Assembly (NCBI RefSeq): GCF_008119785.1
Contig: NZ_VSFA01000042.1
Coordinates: 1-61,754, forward strand
Direction: 5' to 3'
Origin: Micromonospora sp. MP36
GTDB lineage: Bacteria > Actinomycetota > Actinomycetes > Mycobacteriales > Micromonosporaceae
DNA: 61,754 nt
The position numbers were made by a program, and so were the translations under genes. The notes under the pieces were generated by a model that was given only the letters and a program-made list of their open reading frames with translations, had not been told where the DNA came from and did no database searches. Shown one piece after another: positions 1 through 7,825 of this stretch (positions within the stretch are counted from its first letter, which is position 1; each line of letters opens with the position of its first letter).

Positions 1-203
1 GCATGCCGGCCCCGGTGCGGCGCGACGGTGACTGCGCCGGTGACGAGGTCACCGCGACGCAGGCCGTGCCGGCGCAGCTGGGCGGCGGTGACGTACGCGT
101 CGGCCGCGGAGGGCAGGTAGCCGTCGACCCGAAGTAGGGCATGGTCGTCGACGGTGTCGAGGATGCCGCTGACCGGGAGCGGCGAGGGTGAGTCGGTGTT
201 CAT
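1..203 (-). CDS. rho: Rho-like transcription termination factor, N-terminal part (runs off the window)
   Basis: The 67 visible residues start at ATG 203 and read into GILDTVDDHALLRVDGYLP and AAQLRRHGLRRGDLVTGAV. These are hallmarks of the Rho primary RNA-binding (cold-shock-like) domain, including the L-R-x-G-D signature. Rho is a hexameric RNA helicase that terminates transcription; the ATPase part lies outside the window. Only about ten residues precede the RNA-binding fold. The Rho_N helical domain and the long Arg/Asp-rich N-terminal extension of the main actinobacterial Rho are therefore missing, which suggests a short paralogue rather than the housekeeping copy (inference). The 5' leader (204-731) has no clear gene. 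Certain as a Rho RNA-binding domain; paralogue status is unproven. Confidence 0.8.
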   Translation of the reverse strand, partial: MNTDSPSPLPVSGILDTVDDHALLRVDGYLPSAADAYVTAAQLRRHGLRRGDLVTGAVTVAPHRGRH

Positions 204-731
204 CGGGTGCCTTTCGTGTGAGGTACCGTCGCCGGCCGGCGATTGGCGGAGACGGGCTGGAGCGGCAGGTTTCTGGAGCGCCGGTGCCATTGACCGGGCC
301 GAGACATCCGGTCCCGGCCAGTGGTGAGCGCGACCAGCCGGGAGCGGGAGTGGATGCCGTGCGGAGGAGGAGCACGCCGGCGGACGCCGGCGCGAGCGGC
401 GTGTCCGGCCGTACCTGGTCGTCACCTCGGCGGCGCCCGCGTTCGAGTACCGGCCCTACTTCGCCCGCCGCTGAGCGAGGTGCCGCTGGATGCTGCCCAT
501 TCGGCAGCGGCTCCAGGGATTTGAGCCGAGGCGTCCGCAGTGTGGCGGGCGGCGTGCCAGCCGGAAGTGCGGGAACCGGGCTCCGGGCGGCGCTGCGCGC
601 CGGCATCCGGGCCCATTGGGAGGCTAACCCAGGGCCACCGGGAAGGGCAAGCAGGCGGTCCCAGGCGGGCGCTCGCTGCTACACCGGGGGCGTGGCACGG
701 GCGACGGAAAGTCCCGCCGCCCGTCCACCAG
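204..731. other. Intergenic region / possible rho leader with alternative hairpins
   Basis: This 528-nt stretch has no supportable gene. It contains two mutually exclusive hairpins: GCCGCTG (482-488) with CAGCGGC (505-511), and GCTGCC (492-497) with GGCAGC (503-508). Such nested pairing could matter in a rho leader, since Rho genes are often autoregulated, but it is 280 nt from the start codon. A short plus-strand reading ending at the TGA near 474 (…FEYRPYFARR) looks protein-like but has no start codon and may be a gene remnant. Confidence 0.3.
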
Positions 732-930
732 TCAGAAGTTCGGCCAGCTCCAGCCGAGGTAGTTGGCGTAGTAGGGCAGCCGGGCCGAGCCGATCCGCCC
801 GTTCACGCTGGTCGCCACGAAGCTGCCGTCGCCCCGGGAGATGCCGACATGCCCGTACGGGTAGCTGATCAATGCCGTGGACCGGGACGTGCGCCGCGGC
901 CCGCAGTAAGCAGCGGGCGGTACCGCCGAC
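732..930 (-). pseudogene. C-terminal remnant of an NlpC/P60- or CHAP-like cell-wall hydrolase
   Basis: The C-terminal half reads ALISYPYGHVGISRGDG, then FVATSVNG and YYANYLGWSWPNF before the stop. The GHVGI segment with the catalytic-type His, followed by a GW tail, is typical of NlpC/P60 and CHAP peptidoglycan hydrolases. Upstream sequence is not protein-like in this frame. In the neighbouring frame HVPVHG runs up to the break, so a frameshift near 880 is likely. The catalytic Cys region is absent. I read it as a decayed gene fragment rather than a functional 74-aa protein. Confidence 0.5.
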
Positions 931-995
931 CCGGGCGGGAACCCGTGACTGGACAACCAGCGCTGGCCGTCAAACCGGATTGGCGGACCACCGCG

Positions 996-1283
996 CTACA
1001 GGCGGGCGTCGTGCCACGGCACGCGGGTCAGGTGGCCACGCAGCACGATGCGGGCGAGGTGCTCGAGCAGCCACGGGCCGCCGGCTTCGTGGCGCTCGTA
1101 GCCGAGGAGACGTCCCCACCGTCCAGTGGTGACGATGAGCGCCGTCACCCGTTCGTGTCCGTCGCTGTCGCGGGTGGTTTCGATGTCGGCGACCCTTCCG
1201 ATGATCCGACCTTCGAGGTCGCGGACCGGCTGTCGCAGGAGCGCACCCGCCCGCAGCGGTGCGTCGGGCTGGTTAGCCGGCAT
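996..1283 (-). CDS. PRC-barrel domain protein (small, operon gene 4)
   Basis: A 95-aa protein starting at ATG 1283. The segment RQPVRDLEGRIIGRVADIE followed by ERVTALIVTTGRWGRLLGYE is the beta-barrel pattern of PRC-barrel proteins: a 'D-x-x-G-x-x-I/L-G-x-V' strand-turn, then 'AL-I-V--GRWGR'. PRC barrels in bacteria bind RNA-processing factors, photosynthetic reaction centres or unknown partners. It is the last gene of a four-gene minus-strand operon and overlaps the previous PRC-barrel gene by 11 bp, so it is translationally coupled. No specific function can be assigned. Confidence 0.7.
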   Translation of the reverse strand: MPANQPDAPLRAGALLRQPVRDLEGRIIGRVADIETTRDSDGHERVTALIVTTGRWGRLLGYERHEAGGPWLLEHLARIVLRGHLTRVPWHDARL

Positions 1284-1644
1284 TGTCTGCTCCCGGGATG
1301 CGGTTGATGAGGTGGTCCCGAAGCCAGGACTCCAGGGGCGGCTCGGGCAGCAGGTCTCGACTCACCGACAGGTTGACCGAGCTGGTGACCTCGGCGACCA
1401 GGTCGTAGGGGATGCGGATGGGGCCGGGAGTCGGAGCTGGCGCGAGCCGGCGGGCGGTGCCGGCCAGCCAGCGGCCGAGGACGCCGCCGATGCGGTCGCC
1501 GAGGGCCTGCTGGCCGATGAGCAGCGCTGCCACGTACGGCGTGCCGTTGCCGTCGACGGCGAGTTCGACGTCGTCGACCTTGCCGACGGGTTCGCCGTCG
1601 CGGTCGAGGATCTGCCGATCGAGCAGGTCGAAACCGATGAGCAT
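1273..1644 (-). CDS. PRC-barrel domain protein (operon gene 3)
   Basis: A 123-aa protein from ATG 1644, one base after the stop codon of the Nramp-like gene. The N-terminal DLLDRQILDRDGEPVGKVDD followed by YVAALLIGQQALG matches the PRC-barrel fold. The C-terminal half, PIRIPYDLVAEVTSSVNL, resembles the second strand set seen in PRC-barrel proteins fused to or neighbouring membrane transporters. It has no signal peptide or membrane segment, so it is probably a cytoplasmic partner of the transporter (inference from operon position). The two consecutive PRC genes differ in sequence and are not a recent duplication. Confidence 0.75.
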   Translation of the reverse strand: MLIGFDLLDRQILDRDGEPVGKVDDVELAVDGNGTPYVAALLIGQQALGDRIGGVLGRWLAGTARRLAPAPTPGPIRIPYDLVAEVTSSVNLSVSRDLLPEPPLESWLRDHLINRIPGADNAG

Positions 1645-1645
1645 G

Positions 1646-2878
1646 TCACCCGCCTCCCATCCGCGTGACGATCATCAGGGGAATCGCGGCGATGGCCGCG
1701 GCGAGGACGATGACCAGGTAGAGCAGGCCGAAGCCGTTGGCGAGCCGGCCGTTGACGCGGCGGCCGAGGTAGCCGCTGTCGTTGGCGACGACGAGGATCG
1801 GCAGGTAGGTCAGCGGCAGCGCCACCGCGCTGAACACCAGGGTGTATTCGGTGAGCTGGATCGGGTCGATGGTGGTCATGAGCACCGCGACCCCGACGAG
1901 GATCGACACCATCAGCACGGTGTGGAAGCGCGCCGCCCCGTTCGGCCGACGGAACTTGCCCCAGGCCCAGCCGAAGTACTGGGCGACCGTGTAGGCACTG
2001 GACAGGCCGGTCTCCATGGCGGCGCCGAAGGTGGCGGCGAAGAAGCCGAGGATCGCCGCGGCCAGGCCCAGCTTGCCGAACGCGACCGCGGCCGGCAGCG
2101 CGACCTGCGACAGCGAGTCGACGCTCATCTGCAGCGGGTGGAACACCGTGGCGGCGGTCGCCATCAGTGCGAACGCCAGCAGGCCGCCGAGCGGAAACCC
2201 CACGAACACGTTGACCCGGGAGGTCAGCAGGTCCTTGCTGCTCCACCGTTCCTCGACCCCGCCGGAGGAGAAGAAGAACACCTCGTAGGGCGTCATGGCG
2301 GAGGCGAACAGCGCCACGGCGAAGAACCAGTACGTGCCCCAGTCCTCACCGACGGGCGGTCCCGGATGGGTGGCCTGCCGCCAGAGCTGACCGGTGTCGG
2401 AATGCAGGTGGAGAAACGCGATGACGAACACGACCAGGGCCAGCCCGGTGAGCCCGAACAGGTTCTCCAGCAGCGAGAACTTCGCCCGCCACAGCACGAC
2501 CCACAGCACGACACCGACGACGGGCACCCACAGCAGGTAGCCGACGCTGGTGGCCAGCTGCAACGCCAGCCCGACACCGCCGATCTCCGCGCCGAGGGTC
2601 AGGACCGTCACGAGCAGCGAGCCGGCGAGGTTGGCCAGCGCCACCCGAGGGCCGAGGCGTTCGCGGACCAGGTCGAACACCGGCCGCCCGCTGACCGCCG
2701 ACACCCGGCCACTCATTTCCGCGTACGCGCAGATCCCGATCACCCCGACGAGGGGGACCCAGGCGTGGGAGAGGCCGAACCGTGCCCCGGACTCGGCGTT
2801 GGCGACGATGTCGCCGATGTCGACGAACCCGCCGATCGCGGTCAGCACGCCCAGGGCGATCGCCAGCACCCGCTTCAC
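1646..2878 (-). CDS. Nramp-family-like divalent cation transporter with altered metal-site motifs
   Basis: A 410-aa membrane protein starting at GTG 2878, overlapping the upstream gene by 3 nt. It has about eleven hydrophobic segments in Nramp (LeuT-fold) arrangement. The TM1 motif, DPGN in classical Mn/Fe transporters, reads DIGD at residues 20-23. The TM6 motif, normally MPHN, reads TPYE at 196-199. The first Asp is thus kept, but the ligands equivalent to Asn and the soft Met are Asp and Thr. Loss of the Met thioether is known to widen Nramp homologues toward hard ions such as Mg2+, so the substrate may not be Mn2+ or Fe2+ (inference). It is co-transcribed with two PRC-barrel genes downstream and a membrane-anchored helical protein upstream. 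Confidence 0.8.
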   Translation of the reverse strand: MKRVLAIALGVLTAIGGFVDIGDIVANAESGARFGLSHAWVPLVGVIGICAYAEMSGRVSAVSGRPVFDLVRERLGPRVALANLAGSLLVTVLTLGAEIGGVGLALQLATSVGYLLWVPVVGVVLWVVLWRAKFSLLENLFGLTGLALVVFVIAFLHLHSDTGQLWRQATHPGPPVGEDWGTYWFFAVALFASAMTPYEVFFFSSGGVEERWSSKDLLTSRVNVFVGFPLGGLLAFALMATAATVFHPLQMSVDSLSQVALPAAVAFGKLGLAAAILGFFAATFGAAMETGLSSAYTVAQYFGWAWGKFRRPNGAARFHTVLMVSILVGVAVLMTTIDPIQLTEYTLVFSAVALPLTYLPILVVANDSGYLGRRVNGRLANGFGLLYLVIVLAAAIAAIPLMIVTRMGGG

Positions 2879-3351
2879 GGCGGGCCGTCCCGCCGAGAGT
2901 TCGCCTGCAGCTCGGCGACCAGGTCGTTCAGCTGCCGGGAGGTCCGCCCGAGCGCGTCGATAGCGTGGCCGAGGGTTGTCTCGTCCCGGGCTGCGGCGGC
3001 GTCGGACAGATCGCGGACGGTGTCCTGCACCAGCGGGACCAGACGGTCCCGCAGCGCGGCGGAGGCGTCGTCGGGTGCGACAGCGGTGGCGAGCTTCTGC
3101 TGCGCGCCGGCCACCGCCCGCACCGCGTCGTCGTAGGCCGTGGTGGTGTAGGCGTCGGTGAGGTGGTCCCGCAACTGCTGACGGGCGACGAGCACTCCGG
3201 TGGTGGCGGCGTCGTGCGCCGACGCGGCCACCTGCAGCACCGTCCGCGCGTAGCCGGAGGCGGCCGGTGGCTGCGACACCTGATATGCCAGGCCGGCCCA
3301 GAGCCCGAGCAGCGCCGTGGCCGCGATGATCAGCCGGTGGATCAGTTTCAC
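2875..3351 (-). CDS. Membrane-anchored helical protein (first gene of Nramp/PRC operon)
   Basis: A 158-aa protein. I place the start at GTG 3351 (VKLIHRLIIAATALLG) because upstream codons read as low-complexity Arg/Pro sequence and an N-terminal membrane helix (residues 4-24) begins right there. The rest is predominantly helical and charged (AVRAVAGAQQKLATAV, LRDRLVPLVQDTVRDLSDAA), giving a single-pass protein with an extracytoplasmic helical bundle. The family is not recognised. Its TGA overlaps the GTG start of the transporter gene, so it is probably an accessory or sensor subunit of that system. GGGTAC at 3362-3367 on the minus strand could be a -10 element just upstream, which would make the transcript almost leaderless. 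Confidence 0.55.
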   Translation of the reverse strand: MKLIHRLIIAATALLGLWAGLAYQVSQPPAASGYARTVLQVAASAHDAATTGVLVARQQLRDHLTDAYTTTAYDDAVRAVAGAQQKLATAVAPDDASAALRDRLVPLVQDTVRDLSDAAAARDETTLGHAIDALGRTSRQLNDLVAELQANSRRDGPP

Positions 3352-3601
3352 TCGGCGCTCTGTACCCAGGTGGTGCGGGCCGCTAATCCTGCGGCGGCCG
3401 GTCGCCGCCGGGTCGGTCGTCGGGCCGCGCCGCGGGCCAGCCTGGCCGGGTGTCCCGGGCCGGATCCGGCGGCGTACGGCTGCCGCTACGGTGGATGCTC
3501 CGGATGGCACACCTGAGTCACATCCCGAACCTGACCGCTGTCGCCAGGGTGCTCGCGAGGTGCGGGACGGACGTCAGGTGCGGTGAAGGAGGGCACGGCA
3601 G

Positions 3602-4687
3602 GTGGCCGGACACGGGGAGGGTGTGCCCGGGCGGGCGGGAGCAGTGGTCGCTGTGGCGGTCCTGGTCGTGGCGTCCGTTCCGGGTCGGGCGGTGGCAGCC
3701 CCGTCTCCGGCGCCAGCCGCCAACGCGTCAGGGACCCCCGCGTGCCAGGTGCGAGACGGTCGGTTGACCGAGATCTCCGGGATGGTCGCCACCGGCACGG
3801 GGTTCGTCGTGGTCAACGACAGCGCCGACGAGGAGCCGCGCCGCCGGATCTTCTTTCTCGACGCCGACTGCGACGTCGTTCGGACCGTGCGCTATCCCTC
3901 ACGCCCGAGGGACACCGAGGACCTCGCCGTCGACGCCGACGGGACGCTCTGGGTCGCCGACATCGGCGACAACGATCGCACCCGGCAGACCGTCGCGCTG
4001 TGGAAGCTGCCACCGGGCGCTGAGCGGCCGGTGCTGCACCGCATGACGTACCCGGACGGCCCGCACGACGCCGAAGCGCTGCTGATCAACGGCGGCCGGC
4101 CCGTCATCGTGACCAAGCAGGGCGGCGCCGCCGGCCTGTACGCCCCGACCGGCGACCTGAAGCCCGGTGCGACGGTGCCCCTGGAACGGGTCGGACAGGT
4201 GCGACTGCCGCACACCACCACGAGCAACCCGTTCGCGTTCCTCGGCGGACTGGTCACCGGCGCGGCCACGGCGCCGGACGGGCGCCGCGTGGTGCTGCGC
4301 ACCTACGCCGACGCGTTCGAGTTCGACGTCGACGGCGACGTCATCGCTGCCCTGACGAGCGGCACCCCGCGAGTCGTGCCGCTGCCCGACGAACCTCAGG
4401 GCGAGTCGATCACCTACAGCCGGGACGGCCGCTTTCTGCTCACCGTCTCCGAAACCGCCGACCAGCCGGCGGGCACGAAGCCGACCATCCTGCGCTATCC
4501 CGTGCCGGTGGTCGCCTCCGCGACCGCTGAGGTGGCAGCGCCCACTCCCACCGCCGCGAAGGTCGGCGACCCACCGGGCAGCCGCGGGAAGGCGGCGATG
4601 GTCGGCGCTGTGGGGGTCATCGGCCTGGGCCTGGCCGTCGCGGGACTGATCGGGATGACCCGGTCGCGCCGTACCGGAAAGCGGTAG
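3602..4687 (+). CDS. Secreted/membrane-tethered beta-propeller-like protein
   Basis: A 361-aa protein from GTG 3602, preceded by a strong AAGGAGGG (about 9 nt spacing). It has a Sec signal peptide (AVVAVAVLVVASVPGRAVAAP, cleavage near residue 34) and propeller-like blades with DTEDLAVDADGTLWVADIGDND, DAEALLINGGRPVIVTKQ and GESITYSRDGRFLLTVSE. The C-terminus has an Ala/Pro/Thr linker, a membrane helix (AAMVGAVGVIGLGLAVAGLIG) and a basic tail (RSRRTGKR), so the propeller is displayed outside and tethered. Homologues are usually 'hypothetical' and resemble phytase-like or esterase-like propellers. No catalytic residues are identifiable. It stands alone, with intergenic DNA on both sides. Confidence 0.7.
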   Translation: MAGHGEGVPGRAGAVVAVAVLVVASVPGRAVAAPSPAPAANASGTPACQVRDGRLTEISGMVATGTGFVVVNDSADEEPRRRIFFLDADCDVVRTVRYPSRPRDTEDLAVDADGTLWVADIGDNDRTRQTVALWKLPPGAERPVLHRMTYPDGPHDAEALLINGGRPVIVTKQGGAAGLYAPTGDLKPGATVPLERVGQVRLPHTTTSNPFAFLGGLVTGAATAPDGRRVVLRTYADAFEFDVDGDVIAALTSGTPRVVPLPDEPQGESITYSRDGRFLLTVSETADQPAGTKPTILRYPVPVVASATAEVAAPTPTAAKVGDPPGSRGKAAMVGAVGVIGLGLAVAGLIGMTRSRRTGKR

Positions 4688-5078
4688 CAAACCGGAGGAC
4701 GGTTCGCTGCCGGATTCGGCGTGGAGCGTCTGGCGATCCTGATGGGTGTTCATCCTCGTCGCTGGCGGCAGTTGCCTGACCCGCCTTCCTGCGCTGCCCG
4801 ATCGGTCAGGTTGCTCCGTCCTCCTTTTGGCGTGGTGGCAGCTGGCGGAAATTGACCGGTAGGCGACTGAGATATCGGTCACCACGCCGATCTGGTGACC
4901 GACAGGTGCGCCTTGAGCAGGGACTTTGCCCGCGCTCAGCCGACTGGCTGACAGATCGGAAAGGGCGCTGACCGCTGACGGGAAATTCACTGTCAGCTAG
5001 CCGTCCGCCAATTCGCTTTTCCTGCGGTGCGCCGTGCCGCTCACTGTAGGCACCCATTTTGATGAAACGGAGTCAACC
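4688..5078. other. Intergenic region with a long inverted repeat upstream of the FAD monooxygenase
   Basis: These 391 nt show no gene. The notable element is a perfect 9-bp inverted repeat, TCGGTCACC (4875-4883) and GGTGACCGA (4894-4902), with a 10-nt spacer about 180 nt before the next start. It could be an operator or an RNA hairpin. The final 80 nt are comparatively AT-rich (GACGGGAAATTCACTGTCAG, CCATTTTGATGAAACGG) and probably hold the promoter. Confidence 0.4.
4875..4902. promoter_or_regulatory. Inverted repeat, candidate operator
   Basis: Perfect 9-bp arms TCGGTCACC and GGTGACCGA around a 10-nt spacer, in the upstream region of the FAD monooxygenase gene. No cognate regulator is adjacent. 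Assignment as an operator is inference from symmetry and position. Confidence 0.35.
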
Positions 5079-6464
5079 GTGTCCACCACCAATGTGACCG
5101 GGCAGGCGATCGTCCTCGGCGGCAGCATCGGGGGCCTGCTCGCCGCGCGGGTGCTGAGCGAGTCGTACGCGAAGGTGATCGTCTTCGACCGGGACGAGCT
5201 GCCGGCGGAGGCCGTCGACCGCAAGGGTGTGCCGCAGAGCGGGCACGCCCACGGCCTGCTCGCCCGGGGTCGCCAGATCCTGGAGGAGCTCTTCCCCGGC
5301 CTGACCGCCGACTTGACCGCCCAGGGGGCGGCCGCCATCGACATCCAGCGCGACTGCGTCTGGGTCAACGACGGACACCGGATCCCCCGGGTCGCCTCCG
5401 GGCTGGAGGGGCTCTGCGTCAGCCGGCGCGCCCTGGAGGCGTACGTGCGGGAACGGGTCCGCGCCCTGCCCAACGTGGAGGTCCGCCACGGGTGCGAGGC
5501 GTTGGGGCTGCTCACCGACGCCGACGGCGGCACCGTCACGGGCGCGCGGATCCTGCCCCGTGGCGGTCGGGAGGAACGCCACGCCACCGACCTGGTCGTG
5601 GACGCGACCGGCCGCGGCAACCGCGGCCCCACCTGGCTCGCCGAGCTCGGCTACCAGCCGCCCGTCGAGGACCGGGTGGACCCCCAGACCGTGTACGTCT
5701 CCCGCGACTACCGCCGCATTCCGGGCGAGACCAACTTCGCCGCCGTCCTCTGCAGCCCGTCGCCGGCCGCCCCGTACGGCGGGGTCGCCATCTCGGCGGA
5801 GGGCGACCGGTGGATGGTCACGCTGCTCGGCGTTGGCGCGGACCAGGCTCCGCCGGTCGACCCCGAGGGTTACCTCGCCTTCGCCGGGCGGCTGCCCGCC
5901 CCGGAGCTGCACGCGCTGCTGAGCCGGGCGGAGCCGCTCGGCCCGCCGAAGCGGATGCGGCTGCCCACCAGCGTGCGCCGCCGCTACGAGCACCTCGCCC
6001 GCCTGCCCGAGGGCTTCCTCGCGGTCGCCGACGCGATCTGCAGCTTCAATCCGGCGTACGGGCAGGGCATGACGGTGGCTGCGGCGGAGGCGATGGTGCT
6101 GCGCGACTGCCTCCGGCAGGGCCGGCGGGGGCTGCCCCGCCGCTTCTTCGCGGCGGCGGCGAAGGTGGTGGACGTGCCGTGGGACATGGCTGTCGGCGGG
6201 GACCTGCGTCATCCGACGGTCGTCGGGCCGCGCAGCCGCCGGACCCGTTTCCTCAACGGGTACGTCACCCGGCTGCACGTCGCCGCCGCGCGGCACCCCG
6301 TCGTCGGGCGGCGTTTCCTGAGCGTCGCCAACCTGATGACGCCGCCGCCGGGGCTCTTCGCCCCGGGGATCGTCGCCCGGGTGCTCTGGTCGGGCCGTCG
6401 CGCCACGCCTCCGGTGGTTCCCGTGGTGCCGCCGGCGCGGGTCGAGGAGTTGGTCGCTCCATGA
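5079..6464 (+). CDS. FAD-dependent aromatic-ring-type monooxygenase / dehydrogenase
   Basis: A 461-aa flavoprotein. I chose GTG 5079 (VSTTNVTGQ) because ACGGAG lies 6 nt upstream and the FAD-binding Rossmann strand (AIVLGGSIGGLLAAR) follows immediately; the ATG at 5034 has no ribosome site. Family features visible are the GxGxxG-like GGSIGG, the 'FDRDE' end of beta-2, a DATGRGNRGP segment (the GD-like/DG motif region) and the second FAD motif region AVADAICSFNPAYGQGMTVAA (canonical GD is AD here). These place it with PHBH-fold hydroxylases such as those acting on polyketides or geranylgeranyl chains. No transmembrane segment is seen. The substrate is unknown, and no biosynthetic genes lie alongside. 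Confidence 0.75.
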   Translation: MSTTNVTGQAIVLGGSIGGLLAARVLSESYAKVIVFDRDELPAEAVDRKGVPQSGHAHGLLARGRQILEELFPGLTADLTAQGAAAIDIQRDCVWVNDGHRIPRVASGLEGLCVSRRALEAYVRERVRALPNVEVRHGCEALGLLTDADGGTVTGARILPRGGREERHATDLVVDATGRGNRGPTWLAELGYQPPVEDRVDPQTVYVSRDYRRIPGETNFAAVLCSPSPAAPYGGVAISAEGDRWMVTLLGVGADQAPPVDPEGYLAFAGRLPAPELHALLSRAEPLGPPKRMRLPTSVRRRYEHLARLPEGFLAVADAICSFNPAYGQGMTVAAAEAMVLRDCLRQGRRGLPRRFFAAAAKVVDVPWDMAVGGDLRHPTVVGPRSRRTRFLNGYVTRLHVAAARHPVVGRRFLSVANLMTPPPGLFAPGIVARVLWSGRRATPPVVPVVPPARVEELVAP

Positions 6465-6519
6465 CCCGGGCATCGCGGGTGGATGGTCGGGGGTAGCCCG
6501 TAGGGCCTGCCCGGCGGAT

Positions 6520-6547
6520 GGCACCCGGTCCAGCCGGACCGGGTGCC
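6520..6547. terminator. Bidirectional terminator hairpin
   Basis: A perfect 12-bp stem, GGCACCCGGTCC (6520-6531) with GGACCGGGTGCC (6536-6547), and a 4-nt AGCC loop. It lies between two convergent genes (monooxygenase ending at 6464 and protease ending at 6560), so it can serve both. There is no long T-tract, as is usual in high-GC actinomycetes. Confidence 0.75.
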
Positions 6548-6559
6548 ATTCGGTCCCGG

Positions 6560-7642
6560 TCAGCTGGAGATGTTCCGGACGGTGTTGTACAGGTCCGCCA
6601 CCTGGTTGCCGTAGTACGGCGAGAACATGTACTGCGGCAGGGTGTTGTACTTGAAGTCGTTGTGCCCGTTGAGGTAGCCCCAGTTGCCGTCGAACGACAT
6701 CAGCCAGCCGCCGCCGGACGAGCCACCGGTCATGTAGTTGAGCATGTAGATGGTGCCGCCGCCCCCGTCGTAGGTGGGGCCGTTCTCCGCGGTGAGCACC
6801 TCACCGTTGAACGGGGACGCCGCCGGGTAGCCGAAGGCGTAGTCGTACTGGCCGATCGGGTAGTTCCAGGCGATTCCCTGGCCACCGAGGTAGTCGGTGA
6901 TCCGCCAGCCGTTGCTGCGGGCCATCACCGCCGACCCGACGTCGTTGGCGAAGTCGCCGTTGTTGTTGAACCAGGCCGTGGTCGTCCACAGCTGAGTGGC
7001 GTACCAGTAGCCGTAGGGGGCCGATCCGTTGTTGTAGTTCGGGACGAAGGTCCAGTTGGTCGCCCACGCCCGGTTGCCGGTGAGGCAGTGACCCGCGGTC
7101 CACACCTCGGACTTGCCCTCGGTGTTGACGATGGTCGCCGAGCAGACGTAGTTGCCGCCGTTGAGGGTGAAGTAGACCTTGCCGGAGGTGCGGGCCACCG
7201 GGTGGCCGACCGGGTAGTTGGGGTAGTAGGCCTGCGTGGACATGTCGGAGGGGGCGACGGTGGATCCGCTCGCCTTCGGCTCGACGGCGGGCGCGGCCGG
7301 GGCGATGCTGCCGGACGGTCCCTGCGGGCGGGTCGCGCTCTTGGCCCGGTCCCGGGCGTTGTCGCGCGCCGCCTTCACCGCGGGAATCTCGGTGTCCGGC
7401 TTGGCCGCCTTCATCCGCGTCGGGGTCCAGTAGGCTGCCAGGGCCCGCTGCCGGGCGTCGGGGCCGCGACCGGTGACGGTGCCGGCCACCTCGGGGCTGA
7501 GCTGTGCGGAGCTTCCGATGACCGCGCTGTTCGACGTGGGGAGGGTGGCCGGGGCGGCGCTCGCGGTGTTGCCCGCCGTGACCAGCGTCGCCGCGGTCAT
7601 CACCGCGACAGCTGCGAGGCCACGGAGCAGTCTTGTGGACAT
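6560..7642 (-). CDS. Secreted trypsin-like serine protease
   Basis: A 360-aa preproprotein starting at ATG 7642, with GGAAG just upstream. A Sec signal (LLRGLAAVAVMTAATLVTAG…ASAA, cleaved near residue 30) is followed by a propeptide of about 110 residues. The mature domain has a chymotrypsin/V8-like triad: His185 in TAGHC, Asp234 in NDVGSAV and Ser309 in TGGSSGGGW. The canonical GDSGG is GSSGG. The C-terminal half is rich in Gly, Asn and Tyr. Enzymes of this group are exported glutamyl- or broad-specificity endopeptidases. It stands alone, with an unusually AT-rich upstream region (7680-7770). It ends at the bidirectional terminator shared with the monooxygenase gene. Confidence 0.85.
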   Translation of the reverse strand: MSTRLLRGLAAVAVMTAATLVTAGNTASAAPATLPTSNSAVIGSSAQLSPEVAGTVTGRGPDARQRALAAYWTPTRMKAAKPDTEIPAVKAARDNARDRAKSATRPQGPSGSIAPAAPAVEPKASGSTVAPSDMSTQAYYPNYPVGHPVARTSGKVYFTLNGGNYVCSATIVNTEGKSEVWTAGHCLTGNRAWATNWTFVPNYNNGSAPYGYWYATQLWTTTAWFNNNGDFANDVGSAVMARSNGWRITDYLGGQGIAWNYPIGQYDYAFGYPAASPFNGEVLTAENGPTYDGGGGTIYMLNYMTGGSSGGGWLMSFDGNWGYLNGHNDFKYNTLPQYMFSPYYGNQVADLYNTVRNISS

Positions 7643-7689
7643 CTTCCCTACCTTTCGGATAGCGGGTGGGGAAGCCCAAAATACTGCCG

Positions 7690-7760
7690 TATATGTATTG
7701 ACGGTTATCACTTTAAGATCAAGTAGTCAGATGACGGAAGATGTGACGAAAGCGGTCGAT
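7690..7760 (-). promoter_or_regulatory. AT-rich promoter region of the secreted protease
   Basis: This stretch is far richer in A/T than its surroundings. On the minus strand it reads CTTGATCTTAAAGTGATAACC and then CAATACATATACGG. TTGATC with TACATA 19 nt further on, or TTAAAG with TATACG at 17 nt, could be the -35 and -10 elements. The exact promoter cannot be fixed by eye. The same CTTGAT sequence occurs in the AT-rich promoter region of the snapalysin gene at 37480-37487. Confidence 0.4.
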
Positions 7761-7825
7761 CCTTTCCACTAGCGCATTGACTAGTGCGGATGAATATGCA
7801 GGGTTGCCGCATCCTGAGCGCGGCA

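Noticed and set aside
440..476. Short protein-like plus-strand reading (…FEYRPYFARR) before a TGA.
   Set aside because: No start codon or ribosome site in frame, and the upstream part is low-complexity; treated as part of the intergenic region.
1412..3136. A 574-codon plus-strand open frame across the Nramp operon.
   Set aside because: Antisense shadow with Arg/His/Gln/Asp-rich low-complexity sequence and no domain; the minus strand has coherent membrane helices and overlapping genes.
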